64,000 nucleotides of DNA, from contig DATKWZ010000034.1 in NCBI GenBank assembly GCA_035529315.1, positions 1 through 64,000 on the forward strand. Reading direction: 5' to 3'. A program made the translations under genes and the position numbers. The notes below the pieces were generated by a model. It ran no database searches, had not been told where the DNA came from, and worked only from the letters and a program-made list of their open reading frames with translations. Below are positions 54,969 to 63,552 of this stretch, piece by piece; the stretch's first letter is position 1, and each line of letters opens with the position of its first letter. The DNA comes from Anaerolineae bacterium (GTDB lineage: Bacteria; Desulfobacterota; Desulfobacteria; Desulfobacterales; ETH-SRB1).

Positions 54969-55760
54969 ATGAACCGGTTAAGTTTAAATAATAAAAAAAA
55001 GAAATTGGTTTTAATTCTCAAAGGGCTTGATCCCTTGATGGTTGCATTTTCAGGAGGTGTTGACAGCGCTTTTCTTCTTGCCGTAGCCAATGAAGTATTA
55101 AAAAAGAATGTAGTGGCCGTGACAGCGGTGTCACAGATACATCCGGAGCGTGAAAAGAATAAAGCAATGGAATTTGTAAAAAATTACGGCATTAAACATA
55201 TTATGTTGCAATCAAAGGAAATGAGCATGCCCGCTTTTGTGGCTAACAGGAAGGACAGATGTTATGTATGCAAAAAAAATCTTTTTGAAAAGCTTATAAA
55301 AATTGCGTCAAACACAGACATTAAATACATAGCTCATGGAGCCAACACAGATGACCTTGAAGATTTTCGTCCAGGGCATACTGCGGCACAGGAAATGGGG
55401 GTTCATGCCCCCATGATTGATGCCGGGCTTACCAAGAATGACATCAGGCTGCTCTCAAAAGAGATGAATCTTGAGACCTGGAACAAACCGGCACTGGCAT
55501 GTCTTGCAACAAGGATTCCATATGGGACCCCTATAACCGTGAAGGCCATTGAAATGGTTGATCAGGCGGAAGATGTTTTGCTAAGCCTTGGATTTAATGC
55601 TTGCCGAGTAAGAAAATATGAAAACACAGCAAGGATAGAGGTAAGTCCAGAGGAAATTGAAAGCATTTCAGATAAAAAAAACAGGGGAACTATTGTCGGA
55701 AAATTCAGAAAAATCGGATTTTCCCATGTGGCAGTTGATCTTGAAGGATACCCTGGTTGA
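54969..55760 (+). CDS. larE: LarE-type sulfur transferase, three-Cys form
   Basis: A PP-loop ATP pyrophosphatase for the nickel-pincer nucleotide cofactor. SGGVDS is at 28-33. Cys98 and Cys101 (RCYVCKKN) plus Cys178 (ALACLATRIPYG) form the three-Cys set of [4Fe-4S]-dependent LarE, as opposed to the single-Cys sacrificial type. Length 263, normal. No larA, larB or larC lies in the window, so the cofactor target is unknown here. Confidence 0.9.
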   Translation: MNRLSLNNKKKKLVLILKGLDPLMVAFSGGVDSAFLLAVANEVLKKNVVAVTAVSQIHPEREKNKAMEFVKNYGIKHIMLQSKEMSMPAFVANRKDRCYVCKKNLFEKLIKIASNTDIKYIAHGANTDDLEDFRPGHTAAQEMGVHAPMIDAGLTKNDIRLLSKEMNLETWNKPALACLATRIPYGTPITVKAIEMVDQAEDVLLSLGFNACRVRKYENTARIEVSPEEIESISDKKNRGTIVGKFRKIGFSHVAVDLEGYPG

Positions 55761-55906
55761 GCCGTGATGTATATTATAAAAATATTTGTGCAAGTTTCAG
55801 CTGTTTCAGTTGTTTAACAGTTTAAAGAGCAGAAATAGTGTTTGCTTATTTGCATGAATCATAAAAAATTGGAATTTCTCCAATCCTAACACAGGAGGGT
55901 CAGGCT

Positions 55907-56860
55907 ATGTATTTTGAAGTTTCAGGAGTCCATGTATCCCCAATAATACCTTTTGTTGTCGCATTTGTTGTTTCCACATTTACCTCAATGGGGGGTGTGT
56001 CCGGAGCCTTTCTTCTTTTGCCCTTTCAGGTTAGCGTGCTTGGTTTTATCAGCCCTGCCGTAAGCCCAACAAATCTTGTCTACAATATTGTCGCAATCCC
56101 CAGCGGTGTATACAGATACATCAAGGAAGGAAGGATGGCTTGGCCTCTTGTATGGGTAATTATTGCGGGCACGCTTCCAGGTGTATTTATCGGGGCTATT
56201 TTCCGGATAAAATATCTTCCTGATCCAAAAAATTTTAAATTTTTCGTCGGCTGCGTTCTACTTTATATCGGGCTAAGGCTCTTTTATGCAATTGTAAAAA
56301 AAGGTGGCAAAACACAAAAAGCCAAAGAGCTTGAAGAAAGATTCAAGCAAAGATTCGATAAAATCAGGAAGGGTGGTGCGTCCGGGCATGATCATGAGAT
56401 CAGGATTAAAACAATCAAGTTTTCATTGACTCATTATACCTATAGTTTCTATGGCGAAACCTTTACCTTTAATACCGTTGCATTGTTTAGTCTTACGTTT
56501 GTTGTGGGAATAATCGGCGGAACTTATGGGATAGGGGGGGGTGCAATTATCGCCCCGTTTCTTGTGGCGATTTTCGGCCTTCCGGTATATACGATAGCAG
56601 GGGCCGCTCTTTTAGGCACATTATTAACCTCTGTTGTAGGGGTAATTTTTTACACAATAATAGCGCCGTATTATGCGCACACAGGCCTGGCGATCAGTCC
56701 TGACTGGGCGCTGGGCGCTCTGTTCGGAGCAGGCGGTTTTGCGGGCATGTACTGCGGGGCAAGATTGCAGAAGTTTATGTCCGCAAAGATAATTAAAACC
56801 ATTCTTGCAATTATAATAACGCTGCTTGCCGCAAAATATATTATTAATTTCTTGTTGTAA
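55907..56860 (+). CDS. TauE/SafE (TSUP) family anion exporter
   Basis: A 317-residue inner-membrane protein with about 8 segments in two homologous halves. The repeated GGVSGAFLLLPFQVSVLG (~30) and GGTYGIGGGAIIAPFLVAI (~205) motifs mark the family, which moves sulfite, sulfoacetate or related anions. A charged cytoplasmic loop (~140-175) separates the halves. AGGAGGG precedes the ATG. Substrate cannot be read from sequence; an organosulfur or sulfite role is plausible in a sulfate reducer. Confidence 0.88.
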   Translation: MYFEVSGVHVSPIIPFVVAFVVSTFTSMGGVSGAFLLLPFQVSVLGFISPAVSPTNLVYNIVAIPSGVYRYIKEGRMAWPLVWVIIAGTLPGVFIGAIFRIKYLPDPKNFKFFVGCVLLYIGLRLFYAIVKKGGKTQKAKELEERFKQRFDKIRKGGASGHDHEIRIKTIKFSLTHYTYSFYGETFTFNTVALFSLTFVVGIIGGTYGIGGGAIIAPFLVAIFGLPVYTIAGAALLGTLLTSVVGVIFYTIIAPYYAHTGLAISPDWALGALFGAGGFAGMYCGARLQKFMSAKIIKTILAIIITLLAAKYIINFLL

Positions 56861-56962
56861 CATTGATGCGTCCGACACCTGATCGCCGGCCCCTGACAGC
56901 TATCAATCGAGCTTTTCGCTCAATTGAGGTGATAGATTGAAAATTAAAAAAGATGTGGGCCC

Positions 56963-57535
56963 ATGAAAAATATTTTCGGGGATAATTCAGATCAGGATTT
57001 GATCAAAGCTGTCGGCAACGGAGATCATCAGGCATTTGAGCACATAGTAGATCGATATAAGAATGCTCTATATAATTTCGTCTATAGATACCTTCAGGAC
57101 CGTTCCCTAGCGGAAGAGGTGGTTCAGGAGGTTTTTCTGAGAATTTATAAGGCAGCCCCGAAATATAAACCCGCAAACAATGCAAAAGCATCAACCTGGA
57201 TATTTAAAATAGCTTTTAACCTTTCCATGAACGAGTTAAAAGCTCGCAGGCGTTACTCGCGTTTGACAGTGGATCGTGCCGGTGAAAGAGAAATACCTGC
57301 CGGGATGCAGGTTCCCGTGTTTGCGGAAACACGGGAAATGATGGAAGGCATTATGTCAGGCCTGCGTCTGCTTCCAGAGAATCAGAGATCTGCTTTGCTT
57401 TTACGAGTGCAGCAAGGATTTTCTTACCGGGAAATCAGCGAAATTTTAAACGCCACTGTCTCAAGCGTTGAATCTTTGATTTACAGGGCGCGTCAGCATC
57501 TGAAACAGCATGTCTGCATGGAACATAAGGAGTAA
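56963..57535 (+). CDS. ECF (RpoE-like) RNA polymerase sigma factor
   Basis: A 190-residue group IV sigma factor. Region 2 (~20-90) has YNFVYRYLQDRSLAEEVVQEVFLRI and STWIFKIAFNL; region 4 (~125-185) has LLPENQRSALLLRVQQGFSYREI and SSVESLIYRARQHL. It is followed by an anti-sigma factor and a membrane-anchored sensor, so it probably responds to an envelope signal. A near-palindromic hairpin (56902-56924) precedes it. Confidence 0.92.
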   Translation: MKNIFGDNSDQDLIKAVGNGDHQAFEHIVDRYKNALYNFVYRYLQDRSLAEEVVQEVFLRIYKAAPKYKPANNAKASTWIFKIAFNLSMNELKARRRYSRLTVDRAGEREIPAGMQVPVFAETREMMEGIMSGLRLLPENQRSALLLRVQQGFSYREISEILNATVSSVESLIYRARQHLKQHVCMEHKE

Positions 57536-57539
57536 TATT

Positions 57540-57947
57540 TTGAATTGCCAAGAAATCAGAGAAAAAATTTCCTCTTATATGGATAATGAGCTTGATTCAG
57601 AGCAATCCAGATGCGTGGACCAAGAGCTTTTACGCTGCCCTGTGTGCAGAGAAGAATTAAAGCTCTTGCAGCAGGTGGATGCAGCTGTCAAAGAGATGCC
57701 GTCTTGCAGCCCGTCAGCCCAATTTCCCGCACGACTTATGCAGCAGATTGCAAAACAAGCAGCTTTGCCTGAAAGATATGGTTTTACATATAATATATTT
57801 GTACATCCTGTTAAGTTCTTTGAAAAATTTTATAACCTTTTTAATTCACAAAGGGTTTCAACAACTGCCACGCTTGATGAGCTTGGTGATTTTCCGCCTT
57901 GCTCTATTAGTTATATTTATTTCAAACTCCTTGCCACAAAACCATGA
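57540..57947 (+). CDS. Anti-sigma factor with degenerate zinc-finger (zf-HC2-like)
   Basis: 135 residues from a TTG start at 57540 preceded by AAGGAG, four bases after the sigma stop. The N-terminal LNCQEIREKISSYMDNELD matches zinc-binding anti-sigma domains, with RCPVCREEL further on. The His of the usual HxxxCxxC motif is replaced (QELLRCPVC). No clear membrane helix is visible, so it may act in the cytoplasm. It presumably binds the adjacent ECF sigma. Confidence 0.8.
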   Translation: MNCQEIREKISSYMDNELDSEQSRCVDQELLRCPVCREELKLLQQVDAAVKEMPSCSPSAQFPARLMQQIAKQAALPERYGFTYNIFVHPVKFFEKFYNLFNSQRVSTTATLDELGDFPPCSISYIYFKLLATKP

Positions 57948-57956
57948 GGTTAAACC

Positions 57957-58424
57957 ATGCCTATTTTATATTTTGTCTTTGGATCTTTTACCGCAATTAT
58001 TATAATGACTACTATTTTGGCTGTTATCTATTTTGGTTTGAAGAAGAAAGAAGCAGCACAGATGAATATAAGGGGATATCTGGACTTGATCCCTGACCTT
58101 ACAGAAACGCAACGCAGCCGGGTTGAATTAATTCGCAGCAGTTTTTTGCCCAGTGTGGAAGAACTTAGAAAGGGTCTTTGTATTAAAAGGACAAAGCTGG
58201 CAGATCTTCTGTTTGCCGAATCAATTGACAGATCAAAAATAAATAATATTGCCGAAGAGATACTGCGGCACCAGTCAGAATTGGAAAAAGAGGTTATTGA
58301 TCATATTTTAGAGGAAAAGGAGCTCCTTTCGCCATTGCAACAGAGAAGGTTTTACAAAATAATTGTTGATCAGTTTTCATCCGGCAGCCTGGGAGTTCAT
58401 GATGTAAAGGGCAGGAAAGCTTAA
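57957..58424 (+). CDS. Membrane-anchored periplasmic sensor, CnrX/ZraP/Spy-like
   Basis: 155 residues: one N-terminal membrane helix (~4-28), then a helical periplasmic hairpin (~45-145) with LTETQRSRVELIRSSF and LEEKELLSPLQQRRFYKII, the pattern of heavy-metal sensor/chaperone proteins. It has no His-rich or Met-rich metal cluster. The order sigma, anti-sigma, sensor resembles cnr-type modules. GAGG precedes the ATG. Confidence 0.78.
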   Translation: MPILYFVFGSFTAIIIMTTILAVIYFGLKKKEAAQMNIRGYLDLIPDLTETQRSRVELIRSSFLPSVEELRKGLCIKRTKLADLLFAESIDRSKINNIAEEILRHQSELEKEVIDHILEEKELLSPLQQRRFYKIIVDQFSSGSLGVHDVKGRKA

Positions 58425-58486
58425 ATCCGCTTCTCCCCATCTTTTGTGACTTGGTGCCTTGGCGGCTGACCCGTCACCTTATTTTT

Positions 58487-59551
58487 TTATTTTCTCAACC
58501 GTTTTGAAACCTCTTTTGTCAAATAAAGCACCTTTATTGCCTGTTCTATGTTCAGTGAACCTGTTCCGCAACTCGGAGTTATAAGGGACTGGGCCAGTAT
58601 TTGCGACCTGTCAATGCCGAGCAGCTCTATTTGAGCGGCTTTATCCTCCCATTTTGATACCAGTGAATCGGTTGTTTCTCTGTCAATATCTTCAGAATTT
58701 GAGGTCGGCACAATCCCCCATGCCAGGATCCGGCCTGAATCCATAAACCTCTTAATCTGCTCAGAGTAAAGGATGAACCTGTCAAAAAAGGAATAAGCAT
58801 CAAAACTGACAATATCTGCGGAAGATTCCAGAACCAGCGACCAGTCGGAGTTTGCGCAGACATGTATTCCAACAAGGCCGCCTTCGGAGTGTACTGCTTC
58901 AAAGGTTTCTTCAAAGCATTTTAAAACCTCATCACGTGATATGCTGATAAATGCAGATGAGCCGAATCCGGCAATGCCGGGCTCATCGAAAAAAATCATC
59001 ACCGGACATTTGAATTGAGAAAGCTGTCTGACCTGCCATTTGCTTTTCATGGCCAATAGTTTTACGGCAGCATCCCTTATCTGGTGGTCATAAAAAACAG
59101 CTCTTCCATTTTGGTCGTTTACACCTGTGCAAAATGTTATTGGGCCTGTGATTTGCCCTTTGACTGCAATCAAAGGCTTGGAAAGCGTTCTGGTTTGTTT
59201 TATTAATTCAAAAAAACCTGCGGCTGCATCGGTTGTAAGGGCGAATCGTGACGATGAAAGATCGGCCAGGCCTTCACTTACAGCCATATAATCTTCGTAG
59301 AATGAAACAATTTCATCGTCAAAACTATTGCCGGCAGTGTCTATAAATGATTTGTCATTTTCAATGGTTAGACCGGGCATTCCAGGCAGAAATTGAGCCA
59401 GCATGCCTTCCTTTTTAAAAACAGGTAGTTGAACCCATAATGGTATTTCAGGTGTATATTTATAAACAAGTTTTATAGCTTCAGCGTGGTTGTCTATCGG
59501 AAGGCTTCCTATTAAAACCGGAAGACAGTTTGCCTGAAAGTTTTTGGTCAT
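58487..59551 (-). CDS. MetE-core / UroD-fold methyltransferase-like protein
   Basis: 354 residues resembling only the C-terminal catalytic half of cobalamin-independent methionine synthase. The zinc motif appears as IHVC (His230, Cys232) and TPSCGTGSL (Cys328); IGSLP, GPITF and FFDEPGI are also shared. The Glu ligand of MetE is not evident; Asp251 is near its expected place. Folate-independent core-MetE enzymes are known in anaerobes, so methyl transfer to homocysteine from a corrinoid protein is possible (inference). Its ATG overlaps the radical SAM stop by four bases. Confidence 0.75.
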   Translation of the reverse strand: MTKNFQANCLPVLIGSLPIDNHAEAIKLVYKYTPEIPLWVQLPVFKKEGMLAQFLPGMPGLTIENDKSFIDTAGNSFDDEIVSFYEDYMAVSEGLADLSSSRFALTTDAAAGFFELIKQTRTLSKPLIAVKGQITGPITFCTGVNDQNGRAVFYDHQIRDAAVKLLAMKSKWQVRQLSQFKCPVMIFFDEPGIAGFGSSAFISISRDEVLKCFEETFEAVHSEGGLVGIHVCANSDWSLVLESSADIVSFDAYSFFDRFILYSEQIKRFMDSGRILAWGIVPTSNSEDIDRETTDSLVSKWEDKAAQIELLGIDRSQILAQSLITPSCGTGSLNIEQAIKVLYLTKEVSKRLRK

Positions 59552-61446
59552 TGTCTTTGTTCCTTTATTACTCTGATGGCAAGGCTTAAGTATCTATTAT
59601 TTTCTTCGTATATCAACCTTTTACTTCTCATCATCTTTAAAAATTTTATAATCCTGTCTTCATCTATCTGCGGGAAACAGGCTATAATACGCCTTAGCGA
59701 ACGGTTGGTCCGGCAAAAAAGGTAGATATCTCTGTAGATTCCGTTTACACGATGCGTCAGCGGATCCGCTCCCGGGCGTTTTTGACGGATGATCAAAAAA
59801 TCGCCTCCATCACGAAAGCTGAGAATCGGTGAACATGAAAGACCGCTGTGAAGCAGGGCATATGATTTTTTCCAGGCTTTTACCTTTTGCTTAACAGGTT
59901 CCCACAATTTTTTCTGATATACACGGTCCATCCTGAAAGACTGTATCATAAAACTAATTGATTGAAAAACATCCGGTGGAAATAATGCGGCATAGTTGGG
60001 GTGGTTAAAAACCGTTGTAAGGCCGGAGGCGTGCCGATTTTCCCAGACAGGGCTTCCAAGGCCGAGCCAGAAGTTAACGGCCCTTAATGGGTGAAAAGGA
60101 AATGCAAAATCAAGGGCGTGCAAGGTTTCCTTTACATCGGTTATATCGCTTCCGGGAAAGCAAAGAATCAGGTTTGATATGTCGTCAATGCCTAATTCCT
60201 CGCAATGTTTCATTACTTCCAGATTCTGGATGCAGGTAGTCCCTTTATTAAGCTTTTTGAGAAGCCGGGTGCTTAATGCCTCTATCCCTATCTGTACCTC
60301 TTCAACACCTGCCAGGCGCATGGCTTTTAACACCTCACATGACGTGTTCGCCCGTATCTCTGCAAACAGGCGCAAATCTTTGCCCAGTTTATGAAGTCGT
60401 AAAAATATCTCCTTGCTTTCCCTAAGCGGAATCAGATTATCCATGAAGGCGACAGACAGGGTTTTATATTTTTTTGTCAAAGAATCAATTTCAGAGACAA
60501 CCTGCTCAGGGCTCTTTTTTCTGTAGCTGTTCCACTGAAGGTTAAGATTGCAAAAAGCACAGCCTTTTTGTTTACCCGATTTTCTTATGGATTTCCACCA
60601 GCAGCCTCTGGAAATTTCGGCACACAGAGTCGGAAAAAAGGTTTTATCCGGCCTAAATGTTTTAAGCAAATCAAAGTAATCATCATAATCAGGCAGGGGC
60701 AATGAGGTTAGATCCTTTATTTGATTAAATGAAACATCACCGATTATATCGGAGCCGTTTCTTGATACAAGTCCGGGAATAGAAGGTCTTTTACTTTTGA
60801 CGTCAGATTTCATTAAATAACGGATTAATCCGGCCACAGGCAGTTCCCCTTCGCCGCTAACCGCATAGTCTATCTCGCTGAATGCCTCAAGCAGCTGATA
60901 GATAGTATCTCCGGCAAATACCGAGCCGCCCGTTACTATAGGAAGATTCGGAAAGCTTTTTTTTATTTTTCTGATAAAATAAAGGGAGGAGGTGAGTTGA
61001 CAAAAACAGATTGAAAAACCAGCTAAGCCGAATTTGCCCCAGTCTATAGCCTTTATCATATTGTCGGATGCTTCTTTGACCCCGGCTGTGAGCGCATCAA
61101 AGTCGGTTTTTTGAAGCACTTTATTGTTTTTTGCCTCGCGATAAAAAACCTTTTTAATTTCATTAATCCGTTCGGGAAATAACAGTGCCGCATATATTGA
61201 TTCCGCAGGCCATGTCCTTTCCGAAATTTCATGATAAAGTTTATAGCCGATTCTTTCCGCTACCTTTAAATACAGGTGAAGCGCCTTTATTTGCAATTTC
61301 GGAAACGTGGATTTCAAATAGGCTTTTAATGCTCCAAGCTGAATCGATGGCCGGCTATAAAGTGGCCATGGAGTAGAGACTAAAACAACAGGTTTCAAGC
61401 AGTCGGCCATAGATGATTTTGTCCCGCAGGGCATTATTTTTTTCAT
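59548..61446 (-). CDS. B12-binding-type radical SAM protein (RiPP-maturase-like)
   Basis: 632 residues. An N-terminal Rossmann-type B12-binding-like domain (~18-240, without DxHxxG) is followed by a radical SAM domain (~270-480). The cluster motif is atypical: RGCWW, 13 residues, then CAFCNLNLQW (C-x13-C-x2-C). GGSVFAGD and YAVSGEGELPVAGL fit the family. The RGCWW...CxFCxLN pattern resembles RiPP-maturation radical SAM proteins, but no precursor gene is visible. It overlaps both neighbours by four bases. Confidence 0.8.
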   Translation of the reverse strand: MKKIMPCGTKSSMADCLKPVVLVSTPWPLYSRPSIQLGALKAYLKSTFPKLQIKALHLYLKVAERIGYKLYHEISERTWPAESIYAALLFPERINEIKKVFYREAKNNKVLQKTDFDALTAGVKEASDNMIKAIDWGKFGLAGFSICFCQLTSSLYFIRKIKKSFPNLPIVTGGSVFAGDTIYQLLEAFSEIDYAVSGEGELPVAGLIRYLMKSDVKSKRPSIPGLVSRNGSDIIGDVSFNQIKDLTSLPLPDYDDYFDLLKTFRPDKTFFPTLCAEISRGCWWKSIRKSGKQKGCAFCNLNLQWNSYRKKSPEQVVSEIDSLTKKYKTLSVAFMDNLIPLRESKEIFLRLHKLGKDLRLFAEIRANTSCEVLKAMRLAGVEEVQIGIEALSTRLLKKLNKGTTCIQNLEVMKHCEELGIDDISNLILCFPGSDITDVKETLHALDFAFPFHPLRAVNFWLGLGSPVWENRHASGLTTVFNHPNYAALFPPDVFQSISFMIQSFRMDRVYQKKLWEPVKQKVKAWKKSYALLHSGLSCSPILSFRDGGDFLIIRQKRPGADPLTHRVNGIYRDIYLFCRTNRSLRRIIACFPQIDEDRIIKFLKMMRSKRLIYEENNRYLSLAIRVIKEQRQ

Positions 61447-62360
61447 TTATCCTGGCATGGTTCTATGTGGATGGTAACATCCTTAATGCCATGGATATTT
61501 TCCTTGATTTTATCTTCGACTAAATGAGCTATCTTATGCGCCTTGTCTAAAGATATATGGCGCTTGATATGGCAATGCATATCAACGTGGATATATCCCT
61601 GCCAACCCCGGCTTCTTATTTTATGGCAATATTCAATGCCGTTTATAGCCATGGCTATGGACCTTATCTGTTCTTTATCCACAGCCGCTGCATCGACTAA
61701 TATTTTAAAGCTTGTCTTAAGGATACTAATCCCTGCGCAGGCGATAAATATACTGATTAAACATGCTATTGCAGGATCGACGATAGGATATCCCGCCCGA
61801 ATGACTAAAAGGCCGATTATTACGGAAGAGGTCGTAAAAATATCTGCCGTGGTGTGGAGTGAGTCGGATATCAATATTTGACTTTGGAGCAAGCGGCCTT
61901 GATTGCGCTCATATAGCATAACCACAATATTAATCAGCAGGGTAATCCCCATGACCAAGAAGCTTGTAGTGTCAATTTCAGGCTGAACAGGATGCAGGAA
62001 GCGTTTTATCGATTGGTTCAGAACATTGAAACAGACCAGAAAAAGGAGCAGAGCAATGCCTGTTGAGCTCAGGCTCTCATACTTGGCATGACCGTAAGGA
62101 TGGCGTTCGTCTCTGGGTCTGGAGGCCATCCATATGCCGAACAAGCCGATAATGTTGGATGAACCGTCAGAGAATGAATGATAGCCATCTGCCATGATGC
62201 TGGCGCTATTCGTCAGCCAACCATAAAAAAGCTTGGCAGCTGCAACGCCAAAGTTCAGGATCAAGACAATCCATAAGACCCTGCTGATCCGGCGAAACCT
62301 GTCTTGTTCTGTAATATGTTCCATTCTTATGGTTGAATACTCCCGGCCCTGCTGTGGCAT
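61443..62360 (-). CDS. Cation diffusion facilitator (CDF) family transporter
   Basis: A 305-residue inner-membrane antiporter exporting divalent metal (Zn, Fe or Mn). Six membrane segments; metal sites in ADGYHSFSDGSSN (TM2) and SDSLHTTADIFTT (TM5). The C-terminal cytoplasmic domain (~215-300) has His-rich MHCHIKRHISLDKAH. An ATG 12 codons downstream (62324) is an alternative start. First gene of the leftward operon with the radical SAM and MetE-core genes. Confidence 0.88.
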   Translation of the reverse strand: MPQQGREYSTIRMEHITEQDRFRRISRVLWIVLILNFGVAAAKLFYGWLTNSASIMADGYHSFSDGSSNIIGLFGIWMASRPRDERHPYGHAKYESLSSTGIALLLFLVCFNVLNQSIKRFLHPVQPEIDTTSFLVMGITLLINIVVMLYERNQGRLLQSQILISDSLHTTADIFTTSSVIIGLLVIRAGYPIVDPAIACLISIFIACAGISILKTSFKILVDAAAVDKEQIRSIAMAINGIEYCHKIRSRGWQGYIHVDMHCHIKRHISLDKAHKIAHLVEDKIKENIHGIKDVTIHIEPCQDK

Positions 62361-62502
62361 AGTTCAGCCACAAAGATTATAATATAATTTTGTAAACGGT
62401 TACTTATATTTAAACCTATCTGCGTTCATCTGTGTAAATCTGTGGCTAAACAATTACAAACAATATTTAAAGTTTATTAATTTTACAATAAAAATAACAG
62501 GA

Positions 62503-62600
62503 TTAAACCGCAAAAGCGAGCGCATTTTCCGTAGCTTGTCGGAGCAAAGCGGAGATTTCGTTTTAGTGGGGCTGAGGGGTTAGCGAGCGCATACAACCGA
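62503..62600. repeat. Dispersed repeat, copy C
   Basis: It contains AACCGCAAAAGCGAGCGCAT, CCGTAGCTTG and GGGGTTAGCGAGCGCAT as in copy B, with a different central segment (about 62540-62572). The gap 62361-62781 holds this copy and no gene that I can support. Confidence 0.75.
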
Positions 62601-62781
62601 ATATTTTGGTCATGGCTGTGAGCAATCTTAATTTTGTCATTGTTATTGACCTGTTTGATCAAAGGGGGTATTATATAAAATGTTGGGATTGGAGGTAATA
62701 TATTGATTGCAGTGAGTTTGTTAGATCCCATCAGGAAAATAAAATAAAGATTAATCTGGATTCAAATTTAGAGGAAAATCA

Positions 62782-63459
62782 ATGAATTTTGAAACAAAGG
62801 AACAAGTTTTAGAAAAGGTACTATCTCAGGAAAAACCAAAATGCCCTCATTGCGGTAAAGAGATGAGCTTATGGGAGGTGCCTTCTATTCCTATGGGCGA
62901 CGGCCTTGGATGGGGTGAACCTTACCTGTTTGTATGTTTTAATGATGAATGTTCATTGTATGCCAAGGGGTGGGATAAAGTGCAGGAGGATTATGGCCAC
63001 AATGCTTCTTACAGGTGCATGTGCTATCCCCGTTCAGGGAAGTTCGAATGTATGCCTGTGTTCAGCCAATCCGGAGCAACAGGGCAGGTTGTTGATGAAC
63101 AGATCCTTGTGCAGGAGGAGATGTTGAAAGAGGCTACAAAGAAAGGGTTTTCAATTCTTGCCGGCTGTTATGTGGAAAAGGATGACGTCACAATATTAAG
63201 GTTGCTTTTAGATGCAACAGAGCCGGCAAAGGTCCGGCTTAAAGCAGCTGAAATGATTGGTGATATTGGGGTGCTGGAGGCAATCGATCCAATCAGAAAT
63301 GTAAAATTCGGCAATGAGATTATTCAAAAACAGGTCGATGAATCTATAAAAAAGATACATGAAAGACATTATACGCGGGAATGTCCGTTCTGCGCTGAAA
63401 TAATCAAAAAGATAGCCAAAATCTGCAAGCATTGCGGCAAAGAGGTTGCGGGGCTGTGA
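62782..63459 (+). CDS. Double zinc-ribbon protein with HEAT-like middle
   Basis: 225 residues. An N-terminal zinc ribbon has CPHCGKE (~21) and CFNDEC (~52). The middle (~115-190) is helical, with a HEAT-like segment RLKAAEMIGDIGVLEAIDPI. A C-terminal ribbon reads CPFCAEIIKKIAKICKHCGK. GAGG precedes the ATG. The N-terminal part recalls Ogr/Delta-like zinc fingers but I cannot name the family. Role unknown. Confidence 0.75.
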   Translation: MNFETKEQVLEKVLSQEKPKCPHCGKEMSLWEVPSIPMGDGLGWGEPYLFVCFNDECSLYAKGWDKVQEDYGHNASYRCMCYPRSGKFECMPVFSQSGATGQVVDEQILVQEEMLKEATKKGFSILAGCYVEKDDVTILRLLLDATEPAKVRLKAAEMIGDIGVLEAIDPIRNVKFGNEIIQKQVDESIKKIHERHYTRECPFCAEIIKKIAKICKHCGKEVAGL

Positions 63460-63552
63460 TTATTTTTTCTTTGTTTCCCCCAAAAGAGGTTTTTGAAACC
63501 TTCCAGAGAGCGCATTCCCACCGGCCGGCTTTTTAATAACATAGAAGTAGTT

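Noticed and set aside
56902-56924. Terminator or regulatory hairpin before the sigma gene
   Set aside because: CAATCGAGC pairs with GCTCAATTG with one mismatch, but no T-run follows and no function can be supported.
59548-61446. RiPP biosynthetic cluster
   Set aside because: The radical SAM protein resembles RiPP maturases, but I found no precursor peptide, leader-binding domain or exporter nearby.
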